Shown: piece after piece, positions 54,257 to 63,063 of the stretch
Layout: the number at the start of each line of letters is the position of its first letter
How positions within the stretch are numbered: the stretch's first letter is position 1
Assembly (NCBI RefSeq): GCF_000184745.1
Contig: NC_014931.1
Location: 2,604,001-2,668,000 of the forward strand
Direction: 5' to 3'
DNA from: Variovorax paradoxus EPS
Lineage (GTDB): Bacteria > Pseudomonadota > Gammaproteobacteria > Burkholderiales > Burkholderiaceae_C
DNA length: 64,000 nucleotides
Position numbers and translations under genes: made by a program
The notes under the pieces: model-generated
Seen by the model: the letters and a program-made list of their open reading frames with translations, nothing else
The model's database searches: none
Told to the model about the DNA's origin: nothing

Positions 54257-54552
54257 GTGGAGTCTCCGTTTGTCTCTGTTGTCATGGCCGCCAGGCAGGC
54301 TGCCGGCCGTCTTTGACCCGCCGGCCTGCATGCAGGCCCGGTGGGCGACCACAGTCTGGGCAGCGCGCAAGCCGATTCCAATGTGGCGCGCGCACATCGT
54401 TCGGGCGGGTTCTATGTGAGCGCCATGTGAGTGCCATGTGAGCGCTGCTGCGGGATTTCACCAAGGCGGTGCGGCCGCCTGTGCGGCGCATACTGCGCCA
54501 AACCCCACAAGCCGGCCCCTTCGGGGCCAGGGCGACTGTCAGGAGAAACGCA

Positions 54553-56352
54553 TTGCAGCGAACCGACATTGCCAACCCGGCCTATTTCCACAAGGTCGTC
54601 GATTGCCAGTACGCCTGTCCGGCGCACACGCCCGTCCCCGAGTACATCCGCATGATTGCGCAGCGCCGCTACGGCGATGCGTACATGATCAACTGGGCCT
54701 CCAACGTCTTCCCGGGCATTCTCGGGCGGACCTGCGACCGGCCCTGCGAGCCGGCCTGCCGGCGCGGACGGGTCGAGGAAAGCAACGCCAGCGCGCCCGA
54801 GCCGGTGGCCATCTGCCGGCTCAAGCGCGTGGCCGCCGACATGAAGGAAGACGTGCGCGAGCGCATGCCCAAGCCCGAGGCGAAGAACGGCAAGCGCGTC
54901 GCCTGCATCGGCGCGGGGCCGGCCTCGCTCACCGTCGCGCGCGACCTTGCGCCGCTGGGCTACGAGGTGACGGTGTTCGACGGCGAGGCCAAGGCCGGCG
55001 GTTTCATCCGCACGCAGATCCCGCGCTTTCGCCTGCCCGAATCGGTGATCGATGAGGAGACCGGCTACGTGCTCGACCTGGGCGTCGAGTTCCGCGGCGG
55101 CGAGCGCATCGACTCGATGAAGGCGCTGATGGGGCAGGGCTGGGACGCGATCTTCGTCGGCTGCGGCGCACCGCGCGGACGCGACCTCGACGTGCCCGGG
55201 CGCAAGGAAGCGGCGGCCAGCATCCACATCGGCATCGACTGGCTCAACTCCGTGTCCTTCGGCCACATCACGAGCATCGGCCGGCGCGTGATCGTGCTGG
55301 GTGGCGGCAACACCGCCATGGACTGCTGCCGCTCGGCCCGGCGCCTGGGCGGCACCGACGTGAAGGTCATCGTGCGCAGCGGCTTCGAAGAGATGAAGGC
55401 CTCGCCCTGGGAGAAGGAAGACGCGCAGCACGAGGGCATTCCGATCGTCAACTTCCACGTGCCCAAGGCCTTCGTGCACGAGCAGGGCCAGCTCAAGGGC
55501 ATGACCTTCGAGGTGGTCCGCGCCGAGTACGACGACAAGGGCCGCCGCTCGCTGGTGCCCACTGGCGAGCCGGACGCTTTCTTCGAATGCGACGAAGTGC
55601 TGGTCGCGGTCGGCCAGGAAAACGCCTTCCCATGGATCGAGCGCGACAGCGGCATTGCCTTCGACAAGTGGGGGCTGCCGACGCTGGACAAGAACACCTT
55701 CCAGTCGACCGTGCCCAACGTGTTCTTCGGCGGCGATGCAGCTTTCGGGCCGAAGAACATCATCACGGCCGTGGCCCATGGCCATGAGGCGGCGGTGTCG
55801 ATCGACAAGCTGCTGCGCGCCGAACCCGTGTACGAGCGCCCCGCGCCGATGACGAACCTGGTGTCGCAGAAGATGGGAATCCACGAGTGGAGCTACGACA
55901 ACGACACCTCCAACGACCTGCGCTACAAGGTGCCGTGGGCCAAGGCCGAGACGGCGCTCGCGAGCATCCGCGTCGAAGTGGAGCTGGGCTTCGACGCCGC
56001 CACCGCCTTCAAGGAGGCCGAGCGGTGCCTCAACTGCGACGTGCAGACGGTGTTCAACGAACCCGCCTGCATCGAGTGCGATGCCTGCGTGGACATCTGC
56101 CCGATGGACTGCATCAGCTTCACCGCCAACGGCGAGGAGGCCGAACTGCGCACGCGCCTGAAGGCGCCGGCGCTGAACCTGACGCAAGACCTGTACGTGT
56201 CCGGCGGCCTGAAGACCGGCCGCGTGATGGTGAAGGACGAAGACGTCTGCCTGCACTGCGGCCTGTGCGCCGAGCGCTGCCCGACGGGCGCGTGGGACAT
56301 GCAGAAATTCCTGCTGAAGATGACGCCGGCGGGGCAAGGAGTTGCCGCATGA
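54553..56352 (+). CDS. korC: NAD(P)-FAD oxidoreductase with 4Fe-4S domains (GltD-like, KorC-type gamma subunit)
   Basis: 599 residues from a TTG set by AGGAG seven bases upstream. N-terminal Fe-S domain (Cys18, 22, 61, 65, 69), FAD-binding VACIGAGPASL (117-127), NADPH-binding VIVLGGGNTAMD (246-257), C-terminal FAD motif VFFGGDAAFGP, then two ferredoxin-type clusters: CxxCxxCxxxC at Cys506, 509, 512, 516 and at 566, 569, 572, 576. This is GltD architecture plus a ferredoxin module. Overlaps korA by ATGA. It likely carries electrons from the 2-oxoacid oxidoreductase to NAD(P)+, as the 67-kDa KorC subunit of the Azoarcus evansii enzyme does. Confidence 0.88.
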   Translation: MQRTDIANPAYFHKVVDCQYACPAHTPVPEYIRMIAQRRYGDAYMINWASNVFPGILGRTCDRPCEPACRRGRVEESNASAPEPVAICRLKRVAADMKEDVRERMPKPEAKNGKRVACIGAGPASLTVARDLAPLGYEVTVFDGEAKAGGFIRTQIPRFRLPESVIDEETGYVLDLGVEFRGGERIDSMKALMGQGWDAIFVGCGAPRGRDLDVPGRKEAAASIHIGIDWLNSVSFGHITSIGRRVIVLGGGNTAMDCCRSARRLGGTDVKVIVRSGFEEMKASPWEKEDAQHEGIPIVNFHVPKAFVHEQGQLKGMTFEVVRAEYDDKGRRSLVPTGEPDAFFECDEVLVAVGQENAFPWIERDSGIAFDKWGLPTLDKNTFQSTVPNVFFGGDAAFGPKNIITAVAHGHEAAVSIDKLLRAEPVYERPAPMTNLVSQKMGIHEWSYDNDTSNDLRYKVPWAKAETALASIRVEVELGFDAATAFKEAERCLNCDVQTVFNEPACIECDACVDICPMDCISFTANGEEAELRTRLKAPALNLTQDLYVSGGLKTGRVMVKDEDVCLHCGLCAERCPTGAWDMQKFLLKMTPAGQGVAA

Positions 56353-58193
56353 AGCAGATCGAAGGCATCAACGACTTCGTCATCAAGTTCGCGAACGTCA
56401 ACGGCTCGGGTTCGGCCTCGGCCAACGAGCTGTTCGCCAAGGCGATCCTCCGCATGGGCGTGCCGGTGAGTCCGCGCAACATCTTTCCGAGCAACATCCA
56501 GGGCCTGCCGACCTGGTACGAGGTGCGCGTGACCGAAGCGGGCCACCTCGGGCGGCGCGGCGGCACCGACATGATGGTGGCGATGAATCCGCAGACCTGG
56601 GACGCCGATGTGGCCGAACTGGAACCCGGCGGCTACCTCTTCTACGACAGCACGCGGCCGCTGCCGCCCTCGAAGTTCCGCGACGACATCCGTGTGATCG
56701 GCATGCCGCTCACCGAGATCTGCAACGCGGTTTACCAAGACCCGCGCCAGCGGCAGCTCTTCAAGAACATCGTGTACGTCGGGGCGCTCGCCATCCTGCT
56801 GGGCATCGAGCCCGAGGTGGTCGAGAAGCTGTTCGGCGAGCAGTACAAGGGCAAGGAAAAACTGCTGGCCTCCAACGTGCAGGCGCTGCACCTGGGCTGC
56901 GACTTCGCGCGCGAGCATTTGCGCGAACCGCTGGGCATCAAGGTGCGGCGCGCCGACCGGGTCGGCAACCGCATCTTCGTGGACGGCAACAGCGCCGCGG
57001 CGCTGGGCTGCGTGTACGGCGGCGCGACGGTCGCGGCCTGGTATCCGATCACGCCTTCGTCCTCGGTGGCCGAGGCCTTCCAGAAGTACTGCACCAAGTT
57101 CCGCGTGGACCCGGCCACGGGCCAGCACCGCTTCGCCATCGTGCAGGCCGAAGACGAGCTGGCCTCCATCGGCATGGTGGTCGGCGCCGGATGGAACGGC
57201 GCGCGCGCCTTCACGCCGACGTCGGGGCCGGGCATCTCTCTCATGACCGAGTTCATCGGCCTCGCGTACTTCGCGGAGATCCCGGTCACGCTCATCAACG
57301 TGCAGCGCGGTGGACCGTCGACCGGCATGCCGACGCGCACGCAGCAGGCGGACATCCTCTCGTGCGCCTACGCCTCGCACGGCGACACCAAGCATGTGCT
57401 GCTGTTCCCCGAAGACCCGCACGAGTGCTTCGAGCACGCGGCCGCTGCGCTCGACCTGGCCGACCGGCTGCAGACGCCGGTGTTCCTCATGACCGACCTG
57501 GACATCGGCATGAACCAGCGCCTGTGCGAGCCCTTCGAATGGGACGACGCCAAGGCCTACGACCGCGGCAAGGTCATGACCGCCGAAGAACTGGAGGCGG
57601 GCCGCGACTTCGGCCGCTACAAGGATGTGGACGGCGACGGCATTCCCTGGCGCACGCTGCCGGGCACGCACCCGACCAAGGGCAGCTACTTCACCCGCGG
57701 CACCACGCGCGATGCCTATGCGCGGTATTCGGAGCGCGGGCCGGACTACATCTACAACGTCGAGCGGCTCCTGAAGAAGTTCGCCACCGCGGCCACGCTG
57801 GTGCCCCAGCCGGTGCTGCGGCCCGCGGCTGAGAAGACCGACCTCGGCGTGATCTATTTCGGATCGACCAGCCCCTCGATGCACGAGGCGCTCGAGGCGC
57901 TGGAAGCAGAGGGCATCCACCTCGATGCGATGCGGCTGCGCGCGTTTCCGTTTCCCGAGAGCGTGTCGCAGTTTCTGGCCGCGCACCGGCAGGTGTTCGT
58001 GGTCGAGCAGAACCGCGATGCGCAGATGCGCAGCCTGCTGGTCAACGAGCTGGAGTTCGACCCGGCCCGGCTGGTGCGCGTGCTGCATTTCGACGGCACG
58101 CCGATCACCGCGCGCTTCATCGGCCAGGCCATCGCAGCGCATGTGCGAAAGACGCAGCCGGCCTCCGCCGCCGGCATGAAGGAGTCCGCATGA
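56349..58193 (+). CDS. korA: 2-oxoacid:acceptor oxidoreductase, alpha subunit (fused gamma-alpha, KorA)
   Basis: 614 residues. Residues 1-195 are the gamma (POR) domain (GSGSASANELFAKAILRMGV). From about 205 comes the pyrimidine-binding alpha domain with the YPITPSSSVAE motif at 232 and the GGPSTGMPTRTQQAD loop near 320 (substrate and CoA site). C-terminal domain II (LRAFPFPESV, VEQNRDAQMR) is complete. With KorB it decarboxylates a 2-oxoacid to the acyl-CoA using thiamine diphosphate. Assignment to 2-oxoglutarate over other 2-oxoacids follows the KorAB subfamily, not a proven residue. ATGA overlaps with both neighbours. Confidence 0.9.
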   Translation: MKQIEGINDFVIKFANVNGSGSASANELFAKAILRMGVPVSPRNIFPSNIQGLPTWYEVRVTEAGHLGRRGGTDMMVAMNPQTWDADVAELEPGGYLFYDSTRPLPPSKFRDDIRVIGMPLTEICNAVYQDPRQRQLFKNIVYVGALAILLGIEPEVVEKLFGEQYKGKEKLLASNVQALHLGCDFAREHLREPLGIKVRRADRVGNRIFVDGNSAAALGCVYGGATVAAWYPITPSSSVAEAFQKYCTKFRVDPATGQHRFAIVQAEDELASIGMVVGAGWNGARAFTPTSGPGISLMTEFIGLAYFAEIPVTLINVQRGGPSTGMPTRTQQADILSCAYASHGDTKHVLLFPEDPHECFEHAAAALDLADRLQTPVFLMTDLDIGMNQRLCEPFEWDDAKAYDRGKVMTAEELEAGRDFGRYKDVDGDGIPWRTLPGTHPTKGSYFTRGTTRDAYARYSERGPDYIYNVERLLKKFATAATLVPQPVLRPAAEKTDLGVIYFGSTSPSMHEALEALEAEGIHLDAMRLRAFPFPESVSQFLAAHRQVFVVEQNRDAQMRSLLVNELEFDPARLVRVLHFDGTPITARFIGQAIAAHVRKTQPASAAGMKESA

Positions 58194-59245
58194 CCTACCT
58201 CGCCAAGCCACGGCTGCACCATCCGACGCTGGCCACCAACAAGGTCGGCTACAAGCGGCGCGACTACGAGGGGAAGATTTCCACGCTGTGCGCCGGGTGC
58301 GGCCACGACTCGATTTCCGCCGCCATCATCGAGGCCTGCTGGGAGCTGGACATCGAGCCGCACCGCGTGGCCAAGCTCTCGGGCATCGGCTGCAGCTCGA
58401 AGACGCCCGACTATTTTCTCGGCGCCTCGCACGGCTTCAACACCGTGCACGGCCGCATGCCCAGCGTGCTGACCGGCGCCAACCTCGCCAACCGCGACCT
58501 GCTGTACCTGGGCGTTTCGGGCGATGGCGACTCGGCCTCCATCGGCCTCGGCCAGTTCGCGCACGCGATGCGGCGCGGCGTGCGCATGGCCTACATCGTG
58601 GAGAACAACGGCGTCTACGGCCTCACCAAGGGCCAGTTCTCGGCCACGGCCGACCAGGGCTCCAAAAGCAAGAAGGGCGTGGTCAACACCGACAGCCCCG
58701 TGGACCTTGTGGCGCTCGCGCTGCAACTGGGCGCTAGCTATGTGGGGCGCGGCTTCTCGGGCAACAAGGCGCAGCTGGTGCCGCTCATCAAGGGCGCGAT
58801 CAGCCATGGCGGCTCGGCCTTCATCGACGTGATCAGCCCGTGCGTCGCCTTCAACAATCACCCCGGCAGCACCAAGAGCTACGACTACGTGCGCGAGCAC
58901 AACGAGGCGGTGAGCCGCATCGACTTCATCAGCGGGCGCGAAGAAATCACCGCCGACATCGGCCCGGGCGAGGTGATGGATGTGCGCCAGCACGACGGCA
59001 CACTGCTGCGCCTGCGCAGCCTGCACCCTGACTACAACCCCGGCGACCGCTATGCCGCGATGGCCTACATGCAGCGCCACCACGAGATGGGCGAGGTGGT
59101 GACCGGGCTGCTCTACGTCGACCCGCTCGCCACCGACCTGCACACGGCGCTCAACACCTGCGAGCGCCCGCTCAACACGCTGGAAGCCGACGCGCTGTGC
59201 CCCGGCGCGACCGCGCTGGAAAAGCTGAACGCCTCCTTGCGCTGA
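58190..59245 (+). CDS. korB: 2-oxoacid:acceptor oxidoreductase, beta subunit (KorB)
   Basis: 351 residues. Cluster ligands Cys34 and Cys37 (CAGCGH), Cys68 (GIGCSS) and Cys218 (SPC) place one 4Fe-4S. Thiamine diphosphate/Mg2+ motif: GDGDSASIG at 111 and ENNGVYGLTKGQ at 138. C-terminus matches the beta-subunit extension (HPDYNPGDRYAAM). It is slightly longer than most archaeal KorB. The chain is coupled to korA by ATGA. No separate delta ferredoxin gene is present; electrons should leave through KorC. Confidence 0.9.
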   Translation: MTYLAKPRLHHPTLATNKVGYKRRDYEGKISTLCAGCGHDSISAAIIEACWELDIEPHRVAKLSGIGCSSKTPDYFLGASHGFNTVHGRMPSVLTGANLANRDLLYLGVSGDGDSASIGLGQFAHAMRRGVRMAYIVENNGVYGLTKGQFSATADQGSKSKKGVVNTDSPVDLVALALQLGASYVGRGFSGNKAQLVPLIKGAISHGGSAFIDVISPCVAFNNHPGSTKSYDYVREHNEAVSRIDFISGREEITADIGPGEVMDVRQHDGTLLRLRSLHPDYNPGDRYAAMAYMQRHHEMGEVVTGLLYVDPLATDLHTALNTCERPLNTLEADALCPGATALEKLNASLR

Positions 59246-59291
59246 AGAGGCGCGGGCGGCACCGACTTCCTCAACTTCTGGAGGGCGCACC

Positions 59292-59729
59292 ATGGCCGAG
59301 CGCACCGTTTTCCAATCCGTCACGCGCAAGCACGTCGTCAGCCTGGGCCCGCAGGCCAGCGTGCGCGATGCCGCCTGCGTGATGACGCGTGCCAACTGCG
59401 GCAGCGTGCTCGTGATGGAGCTGCCCGACACGCTCCTGGGCATCCTCACCGAGCGCGACCTGATGACCCGCGTGCTCGCCAAGGGCCTCGACCCCGACCG
59501 CACGCCGGTGCGCGAGGTGATGACGCCCAACCCGATCTGCGTGCCGCCCGAGACGCTGGTGTCCGATGCGGTGGTGCTGATGCTGGAGCGCGGATTCCGG
59601 CATCTGCCGCTGGTGGCGGGAGCGAAGATCCTGGGCGTGTTCTCGGTGCGCGATGCGTTGCCGCGGGAAATCGGCACGGCGCTCAGCCAGACGGAATTCA
59701 ACGAGCAGGTGAACGACGCGCTGGGGTGA
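59292..59729 (+). CDS. CBS-domain pair protein
   Basis: 145 residues, two CBS repeats: about 8-65 (VVSLGPQASVRDAACVMTRA) and 70-130 (VREVMTPNPICVPPETLVSD, ending RHLPLVAGAKILGVFSVRD). GGAGG lies seven bases before the ATG. It follows korB by 46 bases on the same strand and ends with a hairpin, so it seems the last gene of the kor operon. CBS pairs bind adenine nucleotides or NAD(H); a sensor of redox or energy state for the operon enzyme is an inference. Confidence 0.85.
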   Translation: MAERTVFQSVTRKHVVSLGPQASVRDAACVMTRANCGSVLVMELPDTLLGILTERDLMTRVLAKGLDPDRTPVREVMTPNPICVPPETLVSDAVVLMLERGFRHLPLVAGAKILGVFSVRDALPREIGTALSQTEFNEQVNDALG

Positions 59730-59741
59730 GGGGAGAGAAGG

Positions 59742-59758
59742 GGCAGCCGACGGCTGCC
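59742..59758 (+). terminator. Hairpin after the kor-CBS operon
   Basis: GGCAGCC-GAC-GGCTGCC, a 7-bp GC stem with a 3-base loop, 12 bases after the CBS gene stop. Only TT follows, so it is a weak intrinsic terminator at best. Confidence 0.4.
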
Positions 59759-59775
59759 TTGCGCGTGTTGGGCTG

Positions 59776-59803
59776 ATTTGATATGATGAACGTCATGTCA
59801 AAT
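59776..59803. promoter_or_regulatory. 28-base palindromic operator at the tetR start
   Basis: Near-perfect palindrome with arms ATTTGATATGAT and GTCATGTCAAAT around GAAC. It contains all three possible start codons of the following TetR gene. A closely matching element lies before the next gene (60424-60451), which marks it as the TetR operator. Confidence 0.8.
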
Positions 59804-60388
59804 GCAAAAATCAATGCCAGGACAGCCGCCAAGGAGGCTTCGCACGAACGCATCGTGGCCGTGGCCGCCAAGGCCATCCGCCGCAGCGGCTACGACGGCA
59901 CCGGCGTCGCCGACATCATGAAAGAGGCGGGACTGACGCACGGCGCGTTCTACGCCCACTTCCCGTCGCGCGAAGCCATGCTGGCGGAAGCCGCCGTCCG
60001 TGCGTGCGCGGAGGCGGCCGTCGCGGCAACAGACGCCGCGGCCAGCGTTCCCACCGGCAAAGCCCTCGAACGCATGCTTCGCGCCTATCTCTCGAAGGAG
60101 CACCTGGAGCATCCGGACATCGGCTGCCCCCTGGCCGCGCTGGGCTCGGAAACCCCGCGGCAGGCGCCCGAAGTGCGCAGCGCGACGACCCGGCACATCA
60201 AGGCGATGGTCGACCTGGTCGCCCGCCAGTTGCCCGATTGGGGACAGCCCTCCGCCCACGAGCAGGCGCTCTTGGCGATCTCCACCATGGTCGGCGCCTT
60301 GACGCTCGCCCGTGCGGTCGACGAGCCCGCGCTGTCCGAGCGCCTGCTCGAGACCGCGTTGCAGCGCCTGCTTCCCGCCGACGTCTGA
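59795..60388 (+). CDS. TetR/AcrR family regulator of the adjacent oxidoreductase operon
   Basis: 197 residues from MSNAKINARTAAKEASHERI; two in-frame ATGs lie 9 and 12 bases further upstream and add MMNV. HTH at about 17-60 (AVAAKAIRRSGYDGTGVADI, followed by MKEAGLTHGAFYAHFPSREA). Ligand domain has YLSKEHLEHPDIGCPLAALG, as in the TetR_C group close to YcdC-type regulators. The start lies inside a 28-base palindrome that recurs before the NADP-dependent oxidoreductase, so it should repress itself and that operon. Inducer unknown. Confidence 0.9.
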   Translation: MSNAKINARTAAKEASHERIVAVAAKAIRRSGYDGTGVADIMKEAGLTHGAFYAHFPSREAMLAEAAVRACAEAAVAATDAAASVPTGKALERMLRAYLSKEHLEHPDIGCPLAALGSETPRQAPEVRSATTRHIKAMVDLVARQLPDWGQPSAHEQALLAISTMVGALTLARAVDEPALSERLLETALQRLLPADV

Positions 60389-60423
60389 TTTCACCCCCGA
60401 CGAATGCCGCCCATTCGTTCGCT

Positions 60424-60451
60424 CTTAAATATGATGAACATCATGCCAAAT
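60424..60451. promoter_or_regulatory. Second copy of the TetR operator, before the oxidoreductase operon
   Basis: Core ATGATG-AA-CATCAT is a perfect palindrome, and over 28 bases the element agrees with the tetR operator at all but five positions or so, including ATGATGAAC and the CAAAT end. It lies 38 bases before the oxidoreductase ATG. Confidence 0.8.
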
Positions 60452-60489
60452 TCGATTTTTGCTCCAGCCAACCCCAAGGAAAAAACACC

Positions 60490-61491
60490 ATGAAGGCCTT
60501 TGTTCTCGATCGATACGGCAAAAAAGGCGCGCTGCGATCGGCAGACATGCCGATGCCCAGCCTGCGCGATGACGAGGTTCTGGTCGAGGTCCACGCCGCG
60601 GGTGTGAACCTGCTGGACGCCAAGATCATGAACGGCGAGTTCAAGCTCATCCTGCCGTACCGCCTGCCGCTCGTGCTGGGTCACGACGTGGCCGGCGTCG
60701 TGGTCAAGACCGGGCCGCAGGTGCGGCAGTTCAAGGTGGGCGACGAGGTCTATGCGCGCACCGACGATTTCCGCATCGGCACCTTCGCGGAGTTCGTGCC
60801 GGTGAAGGAAGCCTCGCTCGCGCTCAAGCCCGCGAACCTCACGATGGAGGAGGCCGCCTCCATCCCGCTGGTCGGCCTCACCGCGTGGCAGGCGCTCGTG
60901 GAGAAGGCGGGGCTCAAAAAGGGGCAGCAGGTCTTCATCCAGGCCGGTTCCGGCGGCGTGGGAACCTTTGCGATCCAGCTCGCGAAGCACCTGGGCGCCA
61001 CCGTCGCCACCACGACGGGCACGTCCAACGTCGAGTTCGTCAAGCGCCTGGGCGCGGACGTCGTCGTCGATTACCGCAAGCAGGATTTCGAAGACATCTT
61101 GAGCGGCTGCGACGTCGTGCTGAACAGCCAGGACGGCAAGACGCTCGAAAAATCCCTCCGCGTGCTCCAGCGCGGCGGAAAGCTCATCTCCATCTCCGGA
61201 CCGCCCGACCCTGAATTCGGCAAGTCGATCGCGGCACCGGGTTTCGTAAGGCTGGTCATGCGGCTGCTGAGCGCCGGCATCCGGCGCCGGGCGCGCGCCC
61301 GCGGCGTGGGCTATTCGTTCCTCTTCATGCGGGCGAACGGCGGCCAGTTGCGCGAGATCACCCGGCTCATCGAGGCCGGCGCCATCCGGCCGGTGATCGA
61401 TCGCGTTTTTCCGTTCGCCTCGACCAACGAGGCCCTCGCGTATGTCGAAGCCGGCCGTGCCAAGGGCAAGGTCGTCATCAAGCTCAAGTGA
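60490..61491 (+). CDS. NADP-dependent quinone-oxidoreductase-like MDR protein
   Basis: 333 residues with AAGGA before the ATG. Zinc-free medium-chain dehydrogenase/reductase: GroES-like N-domain (DEVLVEVHAAGVNLLDAKIM; YRLPLVLGHDVAGVVVKTG) and Rossmann domain with VFIQAGSGGVGTFAIQLAKH (cofactor loop AGSGGVG), continued by GATVATTTGTSN. Lacks the zinc-ligand cysteines of alcohol dehydrogenases. Known for this group: NADPH-dependent reduction of quinones or enones. First gene of an operator-controlled unit with the SDR and hydrolase genes downstream. Confidence 0.9.
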   Translation: MKAFVLDRYGKKGALRSADMPMPSLRDDEVLVEVHAAGVNLLDAKIMNGEFKLILPYRLPLVLGHDVAGVVVKTGPQVRQFKVGDEVYARTDDFRIGTFAEFVPVKEASLALKPANLTMEEAASIPLVGLTAWQALVEKAGLKKGQQVFIQAGSGGVGTFAIQLAKHLGATVATTTGTSNVEFVKRLGADVVVDYRKQDFEDILSGCDVVLNSQDGKTLEKSLRVLQRGGKLISISGPPDPEFGKSIAAPGFVRLVMRLLSAGIRRRARARGVGYSFLFMRANGGQLREITRLIEAGAIRPVIDRVFPFASTNEALAYVEAGRAKGKVVIKLK

Positions 61492-61528
61492 ACCTGTTTT
61501 TCAACCCGCAACCCTCTGGAGATATCCC

Positions 61529-62206
61529 ATGAAGATCGAAAACGCAGTCGTCCTCGTCACCGGCGCCAACCGCGGCATCGGCCTCGCATTCACGCGCGAA
61601 TTGCTCGCCCGCGGTGCCCGCAAGGTCTACGCCGGTGCACGCGATCCCGCCACCATCACGCAAGCCGGCGTCGAGCCGCTGCGGCTGGACGTCAACAAGC
61701 CCGATGAGGTGGCCGCCGCCGCGGCACTCGCCTCGGACGTGACGCTGGTCATCAACAACGCCGGCATCGCCCAGGCCGGAGGTTTTCTCGCGCCGGACAG
61801 CGAAGCGGTCGCGCGACGCATCTTCGAGACCAACTTCTTCGCCGTGCTGCGCATGAGCAAGGCCTTTGCGCCGGCGCTCGCGGCCAACGGCGGCGGCGGG
61901 TTGCTCAATGTGCTGTCGGTCTCCTCGTGGGTGAACGGCGGCGATCTGGCCGCGTACTCGGCGAGCAAGTCCGCGGCCTGGTCGCTCACCAACGCACTGC
62001 GCAGCGAACTCGCACCGCAGAAGACCCAGGTGCTGGGGCTGCACATGGCCTACGTCGACACCGACCTCACGCGCGGCTTCGACGTGCCCAAGACCAGCCC
62101 CGAGGACATCGTCCGCCGTGCGCTCGACGGCCTCGAAGCCGGCCACGACGAAGTGCTGGCCGACGAGATCACGCAGCAGGTCAAGCGCGGCCTGGTGGCG
62201 TCATGA
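61529..62206 (+). CDS. Short-chain dehydrogenase/reductase (SDR)
   Basis: 225 residues. Cofactor motif VTGANRGIGLAF (9-20), NNAG (about 86), catalytic Ser in LSVSSW and Tyr/Lys in YSASKSAAW (about 150). Compact classical SDR. CTGGAG precedes the ATG. Stop overlaps the hydrolase start as ATGA. Substrate unknown; presumed partner of the oxidoreductase upstream in clearing a carbonyl compound. Confidence 0.9.
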   Translation: MKIENAVVLVTGANRGIGLAFTRELLARGARKVYAGARDPATITQAGVEPLRLDVNKPDEVAAAAALASDVTLVINNAGIAQAGGFLAPDSEAVARRIFETNFFAVLRMSKAFAPALAANGGGGLLNVLSVSSWVNGGDLAAYSASKSAAWSLTNALRSELAPQKTQVLGLHMAYVDTDLTRGFDVPKTSPEDIVRRALDGLEAGHDEVLADEITQQVKRGLVAS

Positions 62207-63054
62207 AGCAGGAGCCACCGGCGACCTGGACGAACGTGCCGACACGCACGATCACCGCAGGTGGCGTGCGGTTCGCCTACCGCGAGCTGGGCACGCAGAA
62301 CCCGGGTCCGCCGGTGGTGTTCCTCATCCATCTGGCCGCTGTGCTGGACAACTGGGACCCGCGCGTCGTCGACGGCTTCGCAGCACGGCATCGCGTGATT
62401 GCTTTCGACAACCGGGGCGTGGGCGCATCGAGCGGCGCCCCGGCGGCGTCGATAGAAGACATGGCCCGCGACGCGATCACTTTCATCCAGGCCCTGGGGC
62501 TCGGGCCGGTTGACCTCTTCGGGTTCTCGATGGGCGGGATGGTGGCCCAGGACATCGTGCGCATGGCGCCGCAACTCGTGCGCCGGATGATCCTCACGGG
62601 AACGGGGCCCGCGGGCGGCGAAGGCATCGCCAAGGTGGCCCGGGTGACGTATTTCGACATGCTCAGGGGCTTGCTCACCGGACAGGACCCCAAGCAGTTC
62701 CTGTTCTTCACCCGCACGCCCGAGGGCATCCGCGCGGGCAAGGCGTTTCTCCAGCGCCTGGCGGAGCGTTCGGACAACCGCGACAAGGCCATCACGGTGG
62801 CGGCGCTGCAGGCGCAATTGAAAGCCCTGCGCCGGTGGGGCAATGGAAAACCCGCGGATTTATCGAAAGTCCAGCAGCCGGTGCTGGTTGCCAATGGCGA
62901 CAGCGATCGAATGGTCCCGAGCAGCAATACGCATGAAATGGCAAGGCGCCTGCCAAACAGCGAACTTGTGATTTATCCGGACTCGGGGCATGGGGCGGTA
63001 TTTCAGTTTCACGCCGACTTCGTGCAGCGGGCGCTTGCATTTCTGGCGCGCTGA
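62203..63054 (+). CDS. Alpha/beta hydrolase
   Basis: 283 residues. FLIHLAAVLDNWDP as oxyanion loop (His, but the usual Gly-Gly pair is replaced by Leu-Ala), FDNRGVGAS, nucleophile GFSMGGMVAQ (Ser about 106), acid in NGDSDRMVP and His in DSGHGAVFQFH. Complete triad; similar to peroxidase/epoxide-hydrolase-like members. Last gene of the TetR-controlled unit, convergent with marR. Confidence 0.87.
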   Translation: MKQEPPATWTNVPTRTITAGGVRFAYRELGTQNPGPPVVFLIHLAAVLDNWDPRVVDGFAARHRVIAFDNRGVGASSGAPAASIEDMARDAITFIQALGLGPVDLFGFSMGGMVAQDIVRMAPQLVRRMILTGTGPAGGEGIAKVARVTYFDMLRGLLTGQDPKQFLFFTRTPEGIRAGKAFLQRLAERSDNRDKAITVAALQAQLKALRRWGNGKPADLSKVQQPVLVANGDSDRMVPSSNTHEMARRLPNSELVIYPDSGHGAVFQFHADFVQRALAFLAR

Positions 63055-63063
63055 CGGAGCCTG

